Below are positions 22,271-34,285 of a stretch of DNA of 64,000 bases, piece by piece. The stretch comes from Plectrocnemia conspersa (Eukaryota > Arthropoda > Insecta > Trichoptera > Polycentropodidae). The stretch is from positions 186,001 through 250,000 of the forward strand of contig VTFK01000018.1 of NCBI GenBank assembly GCA_009617715.1. Direction: 5' to 3'. The notes beneath the pieces are model-generated. The model was given only the letters and a program-made list of their open reading frames with translations. It made no database searches and had not been told where the DNA came from. Position 1 is the first letter of the stretch; every line of letters begins with the position of its first letter. The position numbers were made by a program, and so were the translations under genes.

Positions 22271-23085
22271 AAGTAAATGATTATTGTTTAAAGTTTAACA
22301 ATGCATAAGTTTGGCATCAAAGAATCAAATCTCATAAAAGGCTTTACAGTTACGGTAAGACATAATGTGTAAAACATAACAATACACGGAGTACAAAGTA
22401 TTCATGTTTTTTTAGAAATTAGCTTTCAAACAAATTACTCATGTTTATTTTTATTAAAAATGGGGATATGTAATGGTTTGCGAAAGCCAGAGGTAATTTA
22501 AGCGAATTCAATATTAATATTTAATTTTTTAGTTTGATAATAAAATCTGATGAAAATAATATGAATAAAATATATATTGGTTTGGGTTATGTTAAAAAAT
22601 ATTAATTATTTCATCTTTTAAATTGTAAATATATATAAAGCAATGAAAAGCTTATTAAAGTTATTTTTTCTGAAATACGATCTTACGTTAAAGCAATTTA
22701 CGTAAAAGGTAAATTTTTAATACTGTTAAAATAAATACATTACTGTGAAACTAATTATTTTTTTTATAAAATGATAGTTTTAATACAGTTTTTATAATTA
22801 TTCATTAGAGTTTATTTTACAAAAAAATACGTTATTTGGTAATAATAAAACATAAATATGTTATAGATAATAATGAAAATCTTAAGTAATAAACCTTTCA
22901 ATTAGAAGCAGTTTATTATCTAATCTATAAAATTTATTAATATATATAAAATAAATCAGGTAAAAACTTAATACTTTATTTTATAATTTTATTGTATATA
23001 TATTTAAGAACATTATATTATTTACAAAATCATTCATAGGTTATTATTTTTTTATCAAGCATTTTTCGCTTACGGTAGGAGTTAA
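22271..23085. other. AT-rich stretch
   Basis: Nothing is recognised. Confidence 0.5.
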
Positions 23086-23089
23086 TAAT

Positions 23090-23490
23090 GATAAATTACA
23101 TCCATATGAAGTAAACATTTCCGTAACGATTTTATCGAAAATATTGTCAGTTTGCGAAGCGATCAATCACCATGGGGCCGACGATCGATCATAGTAAGGT
23201 TTTGGTCTGATTCAAAGCTAATTATATCAGAAAACAGTGAACATATATCACTCTTGAGTATGCAAATGTCGATTTGCGCGAGCACATAACCAACGGGAAG
23301 GACCGACGTTGTGCGGTTATATTGGGATAAAAGGATGTTGTGCAACAAAAAGTTGTATCAGTTTATCAGAAGAGAGAGAGAGAGAGAGGGAGAGACAAAC
23401 TGTGGCGGAAATTACGTGTTTCGAGACGACGAAGAGTGCGCAGCTGACAACTTTGGCCGGAATAGGCCGAAGAGGAAACATTAACATTAG
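23090..23490. promoter_or_regulatory. Candidate regulatory island with a GA run
   Basis: A balanced block centred on AGAGAGAGAGAGAGAG followed by GGAGAGACA at about 23370-23397. GAGA runs are binding sites of the insect GAGA factor and occur in promoters and Polycomb response elements. A GATCGATC-type palindrome lies near 23180-23191. A frame on each strand is open for 60-87 codons without recognisable features. Confidence 0.4.
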
Positions 23491-25200
23491 TTCTGTTATA
23501 ATATTATATTATTTTTTATATGTAACTGTTAATCAAATACATATGAAGAATAAGCATAATTTTTTTTTCTAATTATAATAAGTAATAATATATTATTCAA
23601 TGTTTTACATATTTGGGTCTATGAGAATTGTGTTTGTTAATAATTAAATAAGTGAATGGTTTTTGTATTGATCTGATAACAAACGCAAAATATTTCGACA
23701 TAAACTATATCTTATAATCTCGTTTTAATCAAATAAATCAATAGTCTAATAGGTGAATTGGCTAGCTTTGGTATTTGGTAAAAATATTCCGAAAATTCTT
23801 ACATATCCAAACCAGAAAATTATTTTTTAAAAATATATCGAAAATATTTGACAGCTTAAAAATGTGTAAATTCATTATTTTTTAGTAATAATACATATTT
23901 GTATATTGTATATTTATAAATAATGCAGATAAATAAAAAACCTAATTTTGAATAAAGTAAAAACCAGCTTAGTCCATAAGTTAAATTATTTTTATCAAGT
24001 TAAAAATTTATATATGTAAATATTTTTCCAAGCAATAATCTATGTTATATTAAAATTTTGTGATTCTGTGAAAGAAACAAAAATGAAAAATATAAACATA
24101 AACTATACTAATATACTATAAAAAATCAGTAGTTACATACTTTGATTTTTCTTTTTGTCAACTTATTATAAAGTTAGCATATTTACATTTTAAGTTACAC
24201 ATTTTTATATGTTTATTTTTTAATAACTGGTTTGTACAATTAATATGTACATAAATCTTATTAATAATAAAATACTAACGTAGCTATACATATGTTAAAT
24301 ACTATTTGAATCAAGTATAAGAAAAACTTTTGTATACAGTTTGTCTGATTATTAAAAAGTAAAATTTTATATATCCCTAATTATTTTTTACTTTAAATCT
24401 AATATTTTTCTTGTTATTATATTTTAATAATATTTTCAGTGCATTATTTTGAATGTAAACAAAAATTATTGTATATTAAATAAAAATATTTATACTATAT
24501 TATACAAAATATTTATTCAAAAATAAATGAATAAATATTTAATATAACACACGGGCTGAATTTAATTGAATTATTAGTTAACTAAATCAATATATATTCA
24601 ATATAAAAATTATTTAAAAATATACATAAACCGCATATAAATTTTAAAAATAAATCTAGAATAAAAAATTAAATTCCAGTAAAGATTTATAAATACAAAC
24701 TAAAAATCAAATTAAATAAATTCAAAAAATAATAGAAACTAATTATTATTTATTTATTACAAAATTGCAATAAGAAATATTTTTTTAATATACATTTTAT
24801 AAACTACACTGTTTGCTCTTTTATATTATAATTAAATCTTTTTAATATGTTTTACGTTTAATTTATTAAAAAATAAAAATGAATTATAATGAAAAATATT
24901 ATTTTAGGTATTTATGGTATATTTAGATACTTCAAGATTTAATTAATTAACTTATAAAATGTAAACAATACCACGAGTAATAACGGAACGAACGGGATTT
25001 GTAGTAAAATTTTACGCACACCACAATATTTTTTTTGTAACAAACTAAAATAATTTATTTTTTATATTTTTGCTTATGATATGCTGATTATCTATCTATT
25101 TAATTTATTAAATATTTGTAATTAATTTATATAATTTATTTTCACTTTTATTTTTCAAGATTGCATAAAATATATTTTTAAAACAGTGAATATATATTTT
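23491..25200. other. AT-rich desert
   Basis: Among the most AT-rich parts of the window. I see no gene, repeat end or structured element. Confidence 0.55.
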
Positions 25201-26072
25201 AAATATTAAAAATGCGACTCAATTCGTCGAGCGCAATTTGCACGATAAGGTTTGGCGCTTATCATGCGTCGACGTCTCCCGGGAATAAAAACGCTCACTC
25301 ACCTTTATCACGAACACAGGAACGATTCAATGCGACACCAGTTTAAAACACCGATCCAGTCACAAGAGCACTTAGTTATTATTATTATAAATCAACAGCA
25401 CTATTGTTTGACAACAATAATGACGAAGAAATAAACACACTCCAATCCAATGTACGGGTGGGAAAATCTATCTATACACAGCACGTATTATATTATTATT
25501 TTTATTTTATATATCACATTACACTATATATATTTTTCAATAGAGCACATATCGAATTGATGACACATAGCGTTTTTCCCGAAACCGACTTATTGTTAAG
25601 ACTACTCGGAAGGGCGTCATGTCGCTTATCAGCGCCGAGGCGCTCTTTTTTCGTCGTCGTGTGTGTGCGAGGGCAAAAAAAGAGTGTCGTCTCGTTATCG
25701 CCGTCCAGTGTGTTTGGCGATCGTTTGCCGAGTGAGGCTGCTACACCTACTGGACCAATTTCAGCGCGGCGCGACTCCGACTCCCGGAAGAGTGAACGGC
25801 GTGGAGATTTAACTGGAGCGTTGTGTTTCTCCTCATCTCGCTCGCTCGTCGCCGATTCAATGAAACCGATATCGTTTGCGGCCACACCGCGCTCGGAGGC
25901 GCGGACGCGCGGACGTCTCTCGGGAGAAGGCGTCACCGAACGATGCGAGACGGTACACCGCGATGTCTCGCAGCGGTCTTATGCAACAACACACGAAGGA
26001 GCGATTTTGATACCGAATGATTCGACTTTGGGTGGGATGTGTCACCGAGCTACTGTTAAATGCACCAGTTAA
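25201..26072. promoter_or_regulatory. CpG island, candidate promoter or 5' untranslated exon
   Basis: This is the densest CpG block in the window, with GC content highest between about 25610 and 25990 (words such as GCGGACGCGCGGACG and CAGCGCGGCGCGACTCC). Both strands are open across it, 222 codons on plus at 25404-26072 and 140 on minus at 25514-25936. The predicted proteins are Arg/Ser-rich low-complexity sequences with no domain, so the openness reflects stop scarcity. A TATATATATTTTT lies near 25525-25537 on the plus strand. The composition resembles CpG-rich 5' untranslated regions of insect developmental genes. Direction of transcription cannot be decided from sequence alone. Confidence 0.5.
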
Positions 26073-29070
26073 AAAATATCTTTTATTATAAAACAATAGA
26101 ATAGCTATTTACAAAATAATATTATTAAAGATTTGAATTTATATTCATTTGTAAGAAAATAATTTGTAATAATTTCATTCTAAATTATGTATCTACAATG
26201 TTTTATTATTTACTTATTTTATATCACAATCTATTAGTAAAATTTAATTTATTAAAGTGTTTTAAAACTGTAATTTAAAATATTCATTATATAATATTTT
26301 GCAGTTTTTTTTAACTTTGAGATATATATGAAAATACAGGTCTTATACATTTATGAATTGATCGTTTATTTTCAATTTGTAAATTAATTTTACAATGAAA
26401 TTTAGTCAATTTTTTTTTTTAAATTAGTGTATCTATATTATAATAATTGTAAAACATGAAGGTATAAGAATTTTAATGTTTATAGTAGCATTTTATTTTA
26501 TGGGAAACACTCATGCAAGAATTTATGATGATATTATTAATTATGAATTATTTTTAAAATTGCAAAGTAAATATTTTTTTATAATACGAAATTTCTAAGA
26601 TTTATTACTAAACATCTATTCCTCGATTTACGTAATGCATATGAAAGTAAAGTTTTAGAAAAATCACGTTAAATAAGTACGTAATACAAACCATATACCA
26701 CCTTTAAATAATAAAAGTACATAAATATATACAAATACCGTTAAATTGACGACAATCAATGTAATACATCAAAATGATTTCCTGTGGTTAAGGAAGAGGC
26801 AATGATATTATAAATGTTGTTTTGAAATAAAGCATCTGCATCTTGTCTGTAAAATAAATTATTATATAAATTAGCAAATACATATGGATCACAATTTTAA
26901 AAAATATTTTTGATAAATAATTAGAGTGCAATTAGAAATTAATTTATTGACAACGTAATACAGATACAATGCAAAGATGAACTTTTATATTGTCGCTCAA
27001 TATACAAATAACTTAAAAAATATAATTATTTTATTTGATCCTTACAATTTTTATTGATTGATTAAATATACATCGTTAAAAAAAGCTTATTTACTGTAAA
27101 TTGTACGTTTCCTGACAAAGACTTGCTTTAAAAAAAAATACTAAAAAACGTCCATAATGGATAAAGATTTTTAAGAGATGCGCCTAATAAAATGTGTTTT
27201 AATTCATGTTTAGGTATTGTAAATTTTTCACGTTTAAAATTTATGAGTATGAAAAAGCAAAAAAAATTGAATAGTGTTGTTATTGTATTTTAATGCATTT
27301 ATTATATATTATATTAAAGATTTAAAAAGTGAAAATATATAAGATTTTCTTAATAACCTAATATAAATTCTGCAAAATTTGCATAAAACAATTAATTGTA
27401 GTATTTAAGTATAATAAAACGCGTACAGCCAGGGGATTTATTTACCGAGGTGTAAATTTGTATATTAATATTCTTAGGACAATCCGAAAAAATAAAACTG
27501 TAATGTGTTTCCCAAATGCAATAAAAAAACAACTTCGTGCATTAAGAAATAAATTATAACATTAGGTCTTTTTTATTTTCTGTTTATGTTATATATTTTA
27601 TATATGTTTAGTTAAACTTTTTTTGGTGTAAAAATGAACTACTAAGCTAAATACAATAATAAAATAAATAAATAAATATTGAATAGAAATTTAATTATGA
27701 AAATTTTGTGTTTTTATGATTATTTTAGCAACGAATTCAATGAATTCAATTTAGACTCAAGTCAGTTACAAGTAAAGAATCTATTTTAATGATCAAAGAC
27801 AATTTACAATATTCATGAATCCCAGAAACAATCCTGAAAATTTCGGGTTTGATTTTTTTGCAGAGTACAATCGAGATTATCTCAGATTCTTAAAAAAATT
27901 GATTCACCTGCACTTGTCGATTACGAGATTCCCAGTTGTCCATAGGTAATATTTAATGGTGTAAAAAGCAAAAGCAACTTTGGAGATTGAGTAATTTCAT
28001 TAATAAATGATCTTAAAAAAAGTATTATATAATTTGTTTTTTTATTTGTATTAATAATGTACAATTGATAAAACAATGACTATTTGTCTTTATAAAAAAC
28101 GACTGTTTTTATGCTTTAATATTAAAAATAATGTAAATGATTCATGAGATTAAAAATTATACATTGAAAGATGATTTACATAAAAAATATTTGTACTGTT
28201 ACTTATACTTCAGTCATTTTTTTTATTAATATTGCATAAGAAGTATAAAAATCACAAATTCTTAAATATCTTTTATCTTAGATTCATATTTTTAGTCTAT
28301 ATTAAGTATTCAAAATAGAAAAAATATTTTTGTAATAATATATTGGGATTGAAAATTAAGTATTTAAAATATATAGTGTCGTTTAGACTTATACATATAA
28401 TTAAATAAATTTTACAAATTAGTCGATATGTATTATCAATACGTCATTTGTATTGAATTCAAAAAGTCTGTTAATTTACAAGCTTTATAGGATTTGTCTT
28501 GTTAAAATAAAGCAAATTATGTAGCTCTCGAAATAACAACCAATGGCATCATACAATTAGCAACATTTTCAAAATATAAAAAGGATGTAATATTCGTCTG
28601 GTATTAAAAAAACTTGTCATAAACGTTTAAAAATATAGCTGTCAAATAAATATATATTTTATATAACATATTTTTTCAAAATGTATTATTGCTATTATAT
28701 TTTAATGGTGATATATTTTTATTAATTTTCTAATTTCATTTTTATTTAAATTACTTTTATTATATTTTAGTATTTAAACTTAGGTAAATAGAAATTATTG
28801 TTTAATGATCTTTGAATTTAATTAATATACAAATAAATAAATATTTTATTATTTCATTAAAAACATAAAAAATATCCGCATAAAAAATATTAAAATATTT
28901 TAATATACGATTTAAAAATTAGTAGTGCACATTTTTTTTAATGCAAGCCAATATTTCAATTAATACAATTAAATATATTTTTTAATTCCTATAATGAATA
29001 TAAAATTATATAACACTATACATATATGCCATATTTAGTGATATATTGGAATAATTTAATAATAAATAAT
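26073..29070. other. AT-rich desert, about 3 kb
   Basis: Continuous AT-rich sequence with TA and homopolymer runs. A small less-AT patch around 27840-27960 shows no coding sense. No transposon ends are recognised. Confidence 0.55.
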
Positions 29071-29074
29071 AAAA

Positions 29075-29840
29075 GTGTGTGACGTCAATCAATATACGCA
29101 CCAAATAGATATCGACGATCGGTAAAGAGCGAAACGCGCACTGTTAAAACCATATTGTTTCGTTACTCAACTTTTTCGCAGTATTTTACATATCCTTGTT
29201 TTATCCTTTGTATTATTGATGACATAGTTGTTCATTATTAATGTCAAGTACTCACTGCGTATTCTTATATGGCTATTAAACCGAGACTTGGCATTTGCCA
29301 TGAGCGACGAACAATATTAACGATGTGGAATCTATGGCTCAGATTTTTCTTAAATTAATCATCATCACTGACCTGACCTTCGCGAATTTTTTTAATACCT
29401 CTAAAAGATATCAAACAGTAGCCCGATTTGCATATGGCCTCCAAACCCATTCTCACATCACCGCATACATCGATCATGATTTAATCTCAAATCGAGACGA
29501 CATTATTTGCCAAAAAAAATATAATAAACATTTAAAGATCACTTGCGCTCGTCTGTTGCATAAGATGATCTTCATTCTCTAAAGGTCAAGATTGCTCATC
29601 TCGTCGACCTTTGAGTTCAAGTAACACTTGAGCTACATACGCATTGTGTGCTTTATATACTTCGATCGGTTGAGCGTGTTTTTTGTGTATGTAACAATAA
29701 GCGCTGATTAACAGTGAACTGTTTAATTGCCAATTAAGGCGGCGCGTTAACATAAATACAAATTCATCACATGGCGTATCAGAACAAGTCACCTTTGAAG
29801 AACTGAAGATTAAAAACGACTTCTTGACATTTCGAACATC
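29075..29840. promoter_or_regulatory. Candidate regulatory island
   Basis: A balanced block with CpG words (GACGATCGG, GAGCGAAACGCGCAC). An 85-codon plus frame and a 68-codon minus frame inside it lack recognisable domains. It is probably noncoding. Confidence 0.35.
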
Positions 29841-30060
29841 GACTTTTTATGGCATTCTCACGTATGCATTATGTACTTATACACATATAATTGAGTCCTC
29901 CAAAAGTCAAATAAAAGCAGATCTTACCACTAGAAAGAATACTAATTTTAACAACATAGCTTTTATAAGGATATTAAGCTATTAAACTAATTACGTATAT
30001 TCATTAGATAGCATATCAAATAATCTGACTCTTAACAAATAAAAAACTAAAATTTTACTA
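29841..30060. other. AT-rich spacer
   Basis: Nothing is recognised. Confidence 0.5.
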
Positions 30061-30440
30061 TCTCGAAAATCATAGATTCACAGGCGATTTTCCAGTCATT
30101 TTCCGAGTGCTAATTTATGATGAAGTGGAAAATCACCAGCGCGTGCCATCAGTGATGTTAACATCCCACTCTTGACGCTAGAAGACGCGCCTACCGCACA
30201 TTTCTCATCTAACGCGACCAATCATATCGGCGCTCTACTCGACAAGTGGTGGACTCGAGTATCGTGGATTTAATAACGTAAGCGCCAAATGCTGTTTAGT
30301 ATACATTGGTTGTGGTTCGAAATGGCGTTTACGATTTTAGGCCGGAATGATACGCTTAGAAAGTTTAACGATGAATTCACATTAGCGCTGAGGAAGATCG
30401 CCATTTTATATTGATTGGAACGTTTACACGTCTCATTAAA
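30061..30440. promoter_or_regulatory. Candidate regulatory island
   Basis: A GC-richer block of about 370 bp with sharp edges. It includes an ATTTTCCAGTCATTTTCC / GTGGAAAATCACC pair in inverted sense within about 65 bases, and several CpG words. Every frame is broken by stops. It is a good candidate for a conserved noncoding element. Confidence 0.4.
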
Positions 30441-30970
30441 TGTGCTTTAATTAAAATTAATTACTACAGACACATATAATTGATACATATATTATTAAAT
30501 ATTTAAATAAATATATTATAATTCATTACTGCATTCTTCGATGAATTCCAATGATAAGATTTTAGTATTTGCGTAATGATTTTACAGAGAATGCATAAAA
30601 GTACACATTAATTATAGATATTTATAAACTATTGAAATATTATTGTATTTTATAAAATTAGAGAGTAAGTTACTAGCTGTTTATTTATATAGATCTACAA
30701 TGAAGATAGTAATTACAGTTTACTCTATAATAAACTATAGTTATGATAATAACTTTAAAATTCAGTCATCCTAACAGTCGAATGTCAAGGTTATTTTTAC
30801 TTGTATATTCAATTATAAAGGTTATATTTACTACAAATTTTCACCATGTTTCAGTCATACGGTTAATAAAAAAAATAATAATTTGCAGATTCACTTAGTT
30901 TACGTAAAGCATTCCAAAGAAAACGACCAAAATAATAAGCTAACAATTCTTGAATTTTGCACTACGATAA
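30441..30970. other. AT-rich stretch
   Basis: Nothing is recognised apart from AT-rich simple sequence. Confidence 0.5.
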
Positions 30971-30971
30971 C

Positions 30972-31017
30972 GCATTTTACTACTAATTCAAAATATTTTG
31001 AATTAGTACTAAAATGC
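30972..31017. other. Near-perfect 46-bp palindrome
   Basis: Two 23-base arms meet with no spacer. Each arm begins GCATTTTA and ends ACTAATTCAAAAT on its own strand. They differ at one position (C against G in the ninth base). It lies about 130 bases upstream of copy A of the four-copy repeat. Confidence 0.9.
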
Positions 31018-31144
31018 CACCTCTGTGAAGCTGCAGCCATTTTTGTAAGCAAGTTTTTTCTGTTCTCGCAAAAAAAGATGTCATTGAATGAACAAGATTG
31101 CGACCATGAATAGAATAAAGACTATTGTATTTTATAAATTTATC

Positions 31145-31505
31145 GAGAAAAATGGCAAATCGAAAATTTTTGTAGAGCCTTTTTGTGATATTTTTTTTAA
31201 TTTGTATGATTATTTTAAAATTTTACAACCGCTGCATTTTTTATACAGTGGTATAAGAAAGAGTAAGTCCGTGCCAAATGTTCAAAAATAGGCATACTTT
31301 CTTCGAAGCTTTCTTGGTAAAGATCGGAAATATTAGAATGGAAAATAATTGTTTACGATTTTCTTTACTACTCTATATGCCTTTATCTTGGCTTTGGTAA
31401 TCTAAATATTATTTAATATAAATAATCAGATAAGAAGAAACCGCTTCGTGTGGAAATCGGCAGATTGCAAATATGTATGGGGGCTTTTCACAAATTTGTG
31501 CCATA
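31145..31505 (+). repeat. Dispersed repeat family, copy A (longest)
   Basis: Shares two long stretches with other copies. The upstream half (TTTTGTG, ATTTTAAAATTTTACAACCG, AAGTCCGTGCC, ACTTTCTTCGAAGCTTT) matches the minus-strand copy at 60338-60575. The downstream half (GTTTACGATTTTCTT, ACTACTCTA, GGCTTTGGTAATCTAA, GGAAATCGGCAGATTGCAAA, ATGGGGGCTTTTCACA) matches copies at 34.1 and 3.84 kb. Codons in the upstream half could read ILQPLH then KSVPNVQK, with a shift in copy D. It may be the remains of a transposon ORF. I do not recognise the family. Confidence 0.6.
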
Positions 31506-32095
31506 AAAGTTAAATCTCATTTTTTTAATAATCGAAAAAGGTTTTTTATCTTTATCTTGTAAAGTAGCAACAATTGTTATAGATATTTTTTTATGATTCG
31601 GGTATGCATACAGGAGCCCGAAATTACTTCGTAACTCGACACTCTGTAATCTACGTACATTATAACAAATCATTACATTATTTAAGTTTATTCTCTTTTA
31701 CGATCGTCAAGTTTTCTGTACATCAATAATATAAAAATAAACAATAATCATATATTTTAGTATTAAAATTACATGCTGCATATTAACATATATTTTTATT
31801 TAGCAATACTTTTCCAGAAAATCGAGATGTGAAAATGAGAATTCTTATTTCTCGAAAAATTAAAAAAACATCAAGCAACTAGAATGCGACGAATTGTGAC
31901 GCATTGTGAAAAGGTTTTCCATATAACAGAAGATTAAGAATAAATAATAAATAAATAAATATTTTAGCTTTTGTAATTCAGATTTGAAAATCTAAATAAT
32001 TACACACATGTAAATGGAATATTTAAAATATAAGATATTAAATATTTTTCTGTATATTTTGTATCTTATGTTCTATATTATTTCGATAGTAGAAA
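31506..32095. other. AT-rich stretch
   Basis: Nothing is recognised. Confidence 0.5.
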
Positions 32096-32099
32096 GTAA

Positions 32100-32480
32100 G
32101 GGGAGAAAAAGGTAAGTATAGTAACTGAATTAATTCAAGGAGTGTCTGTAATATTTGAAGGCATATCGATACAGTGTTTCAGTTTGAAAGATCACACCGA
32201 TCTCAATAGTGGTTCCAATTTGAATAAGCGTTTGTTTACATGGCGCAGTCATGAAATTGTTCATTGTAATTATATAGTTTGCAGCACGACGCGCGCGTGC
32301 CGGATATTGTCTTTGCCACCGCCCACGGCACGACATTTACTACTTCTGCATTTATTGGATACCCCTGCGAAGAACTTACGACCATTTCTATTACTGTTCG
32401 TCAACCATAGAATTATTTGTTTTCCTCATTGAGAAGATATTCGCACTTGTTTCGCAACAGTTTACCCCTCGGGACAAACA
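32100..32480. promoter_or_regulatory. Candidate regulatory island
   Basis: A balanced block with GCACGACGCGCGCGTGCCGG near 32282-32301, a strong local CpG cluster. Open frames on both strands (96 and 68 codons) have no domain. It is probably noncoding. Confidence 0.35.
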
Positions 32481-32995
32481 TCTCTCTGCATTTTTTCTAC
32501 TTTATTTAACATGTTTTCTTTCATTCTAAATCTTTGTTTGGTGTCTTCATGATGCGGTCATTATAAAAACGTTGTTCGATAAATAATTGCCCCGGAGGCC
32601 TCACGTTCGATATCAAACAATTCTTTGCCTATAATGTGCGCATTGAAAAAATAATCAAAAATTAAAAGTGAAGGTATAATATAATACATAATAATCATAA
32701 GATACATTTGTTTGTAAGGAAGTTGGCTTTCAAAGTTCAATTTTGACAAAGAGAAGACATGGACCGTTAAATAAACATTCGGTCGAGAGTGTGTAGTATA
32801 CATACATGTGCTTACATTGACAGCTTACATGCATTATGATGAATGTTATTGTATTATCAGATACGTCCAGACGCAAAAAGCGGTTTCTCGCAGATAATCT
32901 CGAACCATGATTTCAATCGATCGCCAGGACTAACGTGGGTAGACTCAGATATATATTTTTATATTGGTGTGTGTATATGCGTATTTCTAAATTTA
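32481..32995. other. Mixed-composition spacer
   Basis: Moderately AT-rich with small CpG patches near 32587-32605 and 32862-32935. No gene is supported. An 80-codon minus frame is AT-driven. Confidence 0.4.
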
Positions 32996-33300
32996 ATTCC
33001 GTATCTCTGATTGGCACGGAGCAATGGCATTAGAGATCACCAGTTGTGATAAGACGATTGGATAAAAAAAAGTTCGCCGGACGAGGTACATGGCTCGCGT
33101 AGCGGACACTGAGGCGGCAAGAGAAAGTGATCTGGTTCTTAGAGACTGTATTTGTTATTGGAGCAGGTAAGTACGGTGACCAGTTGTCGGTGGGTAGGTA
33201 GATATCTGGTAGCTGGTACTTTAACTGTAACACGGTCTCTGTATAAGCACGCACCGTAGGATGTCACGTCATCGGAGAAGAAGGGCCTTAAACTCTCTTA
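32996..33300. promoter_or_regulatory. Candidate regulatory island
   Basis: A balanced block with CpG words (GTTCGCCGGACGAGG) and a GTAAG-type donor-like word near 33167-33172. A 74-codon minus frame is unremarkable. A short exon cannot be excluded, but there is no evidence for one. Confidence 0.3.
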
Positions 33301-34120
33301 AAAGTTTTCCAAAAAAATCTTTACAAAAGAAATGTGAGCGATGCAAATTCTTTCATAGAATATCATGTTTTTTAAAGATAAAAGCATATTCTTTTAAAAA
33401 TTCTATTGACTTATTGATGATTAAAAATGAAAAGATAATTATAAAGTTTAATTTGAATAAGCACAATTGTTTAAGTAATAAAATTACGCATTTTATTTCA
33501 ATATATTTTCTTAGAGATAATTTTTTAATGTAACGGGTAAAAACGTTAAAATAGCCATGATCAAAATTTATTATATAATAATATATAGTAAACATTAAAA
33601 TCATTTTGGTATAAAATTATATATTTTTATAATACATTTTTATTATGAAAAAGTATTATATAAAAACTCTCCTTAAATTTATGTATACTTATTTATGTTT
33701 ATTTTGTTATAAAAATAGGTAATTAGATATTTTGATAAAATATGTATTTTTTTATAGGTAATAATTTTGTGTGCCACATATATGTTTTTTTTTTTAACTA
33801 TTCGAGGCTTAAACTAAATTAGATGTTGTTTCATATTTATATGTAATAATTTAATTAGTTAAATTTGGGTATGCTGATTAAAAAGTTCAAGGATTGGATA
33901 ACAGCACTTTGGTCTTCCAATTGAAGTCAAATATTCAAATTTTACAAAAAAGAACTTCCTATTAAATTTTATGTCATGTATTTTTAAAACAACATTTATT
34001 TTACACAATCTATGCTTAGATTTAAAACATAAAATAAGAATAGTGTTAAAATAAAATATAAAAATTGCACCATAAATATACTAAAAAGCAATTTGGACAT
34101 CAATTATTTTTAGTCATGTT
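33301..34120. other. AT-rich stretch
   Basis: A 90-codon plus frame (33261-33533) is Lys/Phe/Ile/Asn-rich as expected by chance in AT-rich DNA. Nothing else is recognised. Confidence 0.45.
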
Positions 34121-34124
34121 TTTG

Positions 34125-34285
34125 GAGAAATCGTTGCGTTTATTATTTTCTCAACTACTCTAATCGACCTTATATTTGCTTTGGTTATCTAAGAACTACA
34201 TTAATAGTCTGTTTTGTGTGAAATTCTACAGATTGCAAAAATTTATGGGGGCTTTCCACAGAGTTTTTTTTCTAAAAAAATAATA
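34125..34285 (+). repeat. Dispersed repeat family, copy B (3' part)
   Basis: Contains ATTTTCTCAACTACTCTAAT, TTTGCTTTGGTTATCTAAGA and GATTGCAAAAATTTATGGGG followed by GCTTTCCACAGA, in the same order and spacing as copy A. The upstream half is absent. A frame reading VWNSTDCKNLWGLST here parallels RFVWKSADCKYVWGLFT in copy A, so protein-level conservation is possible. Confidence 0.6.

Noticed and set aside
25404..26072. A 222-codon frame as a real gene
   Set aside because: It runs from AT-rich into CpG-rich sequence with no domain, it is Arg/Ser-rich low complexity, and the opposite strand is open over the same bases. Stop scarcity explains it.
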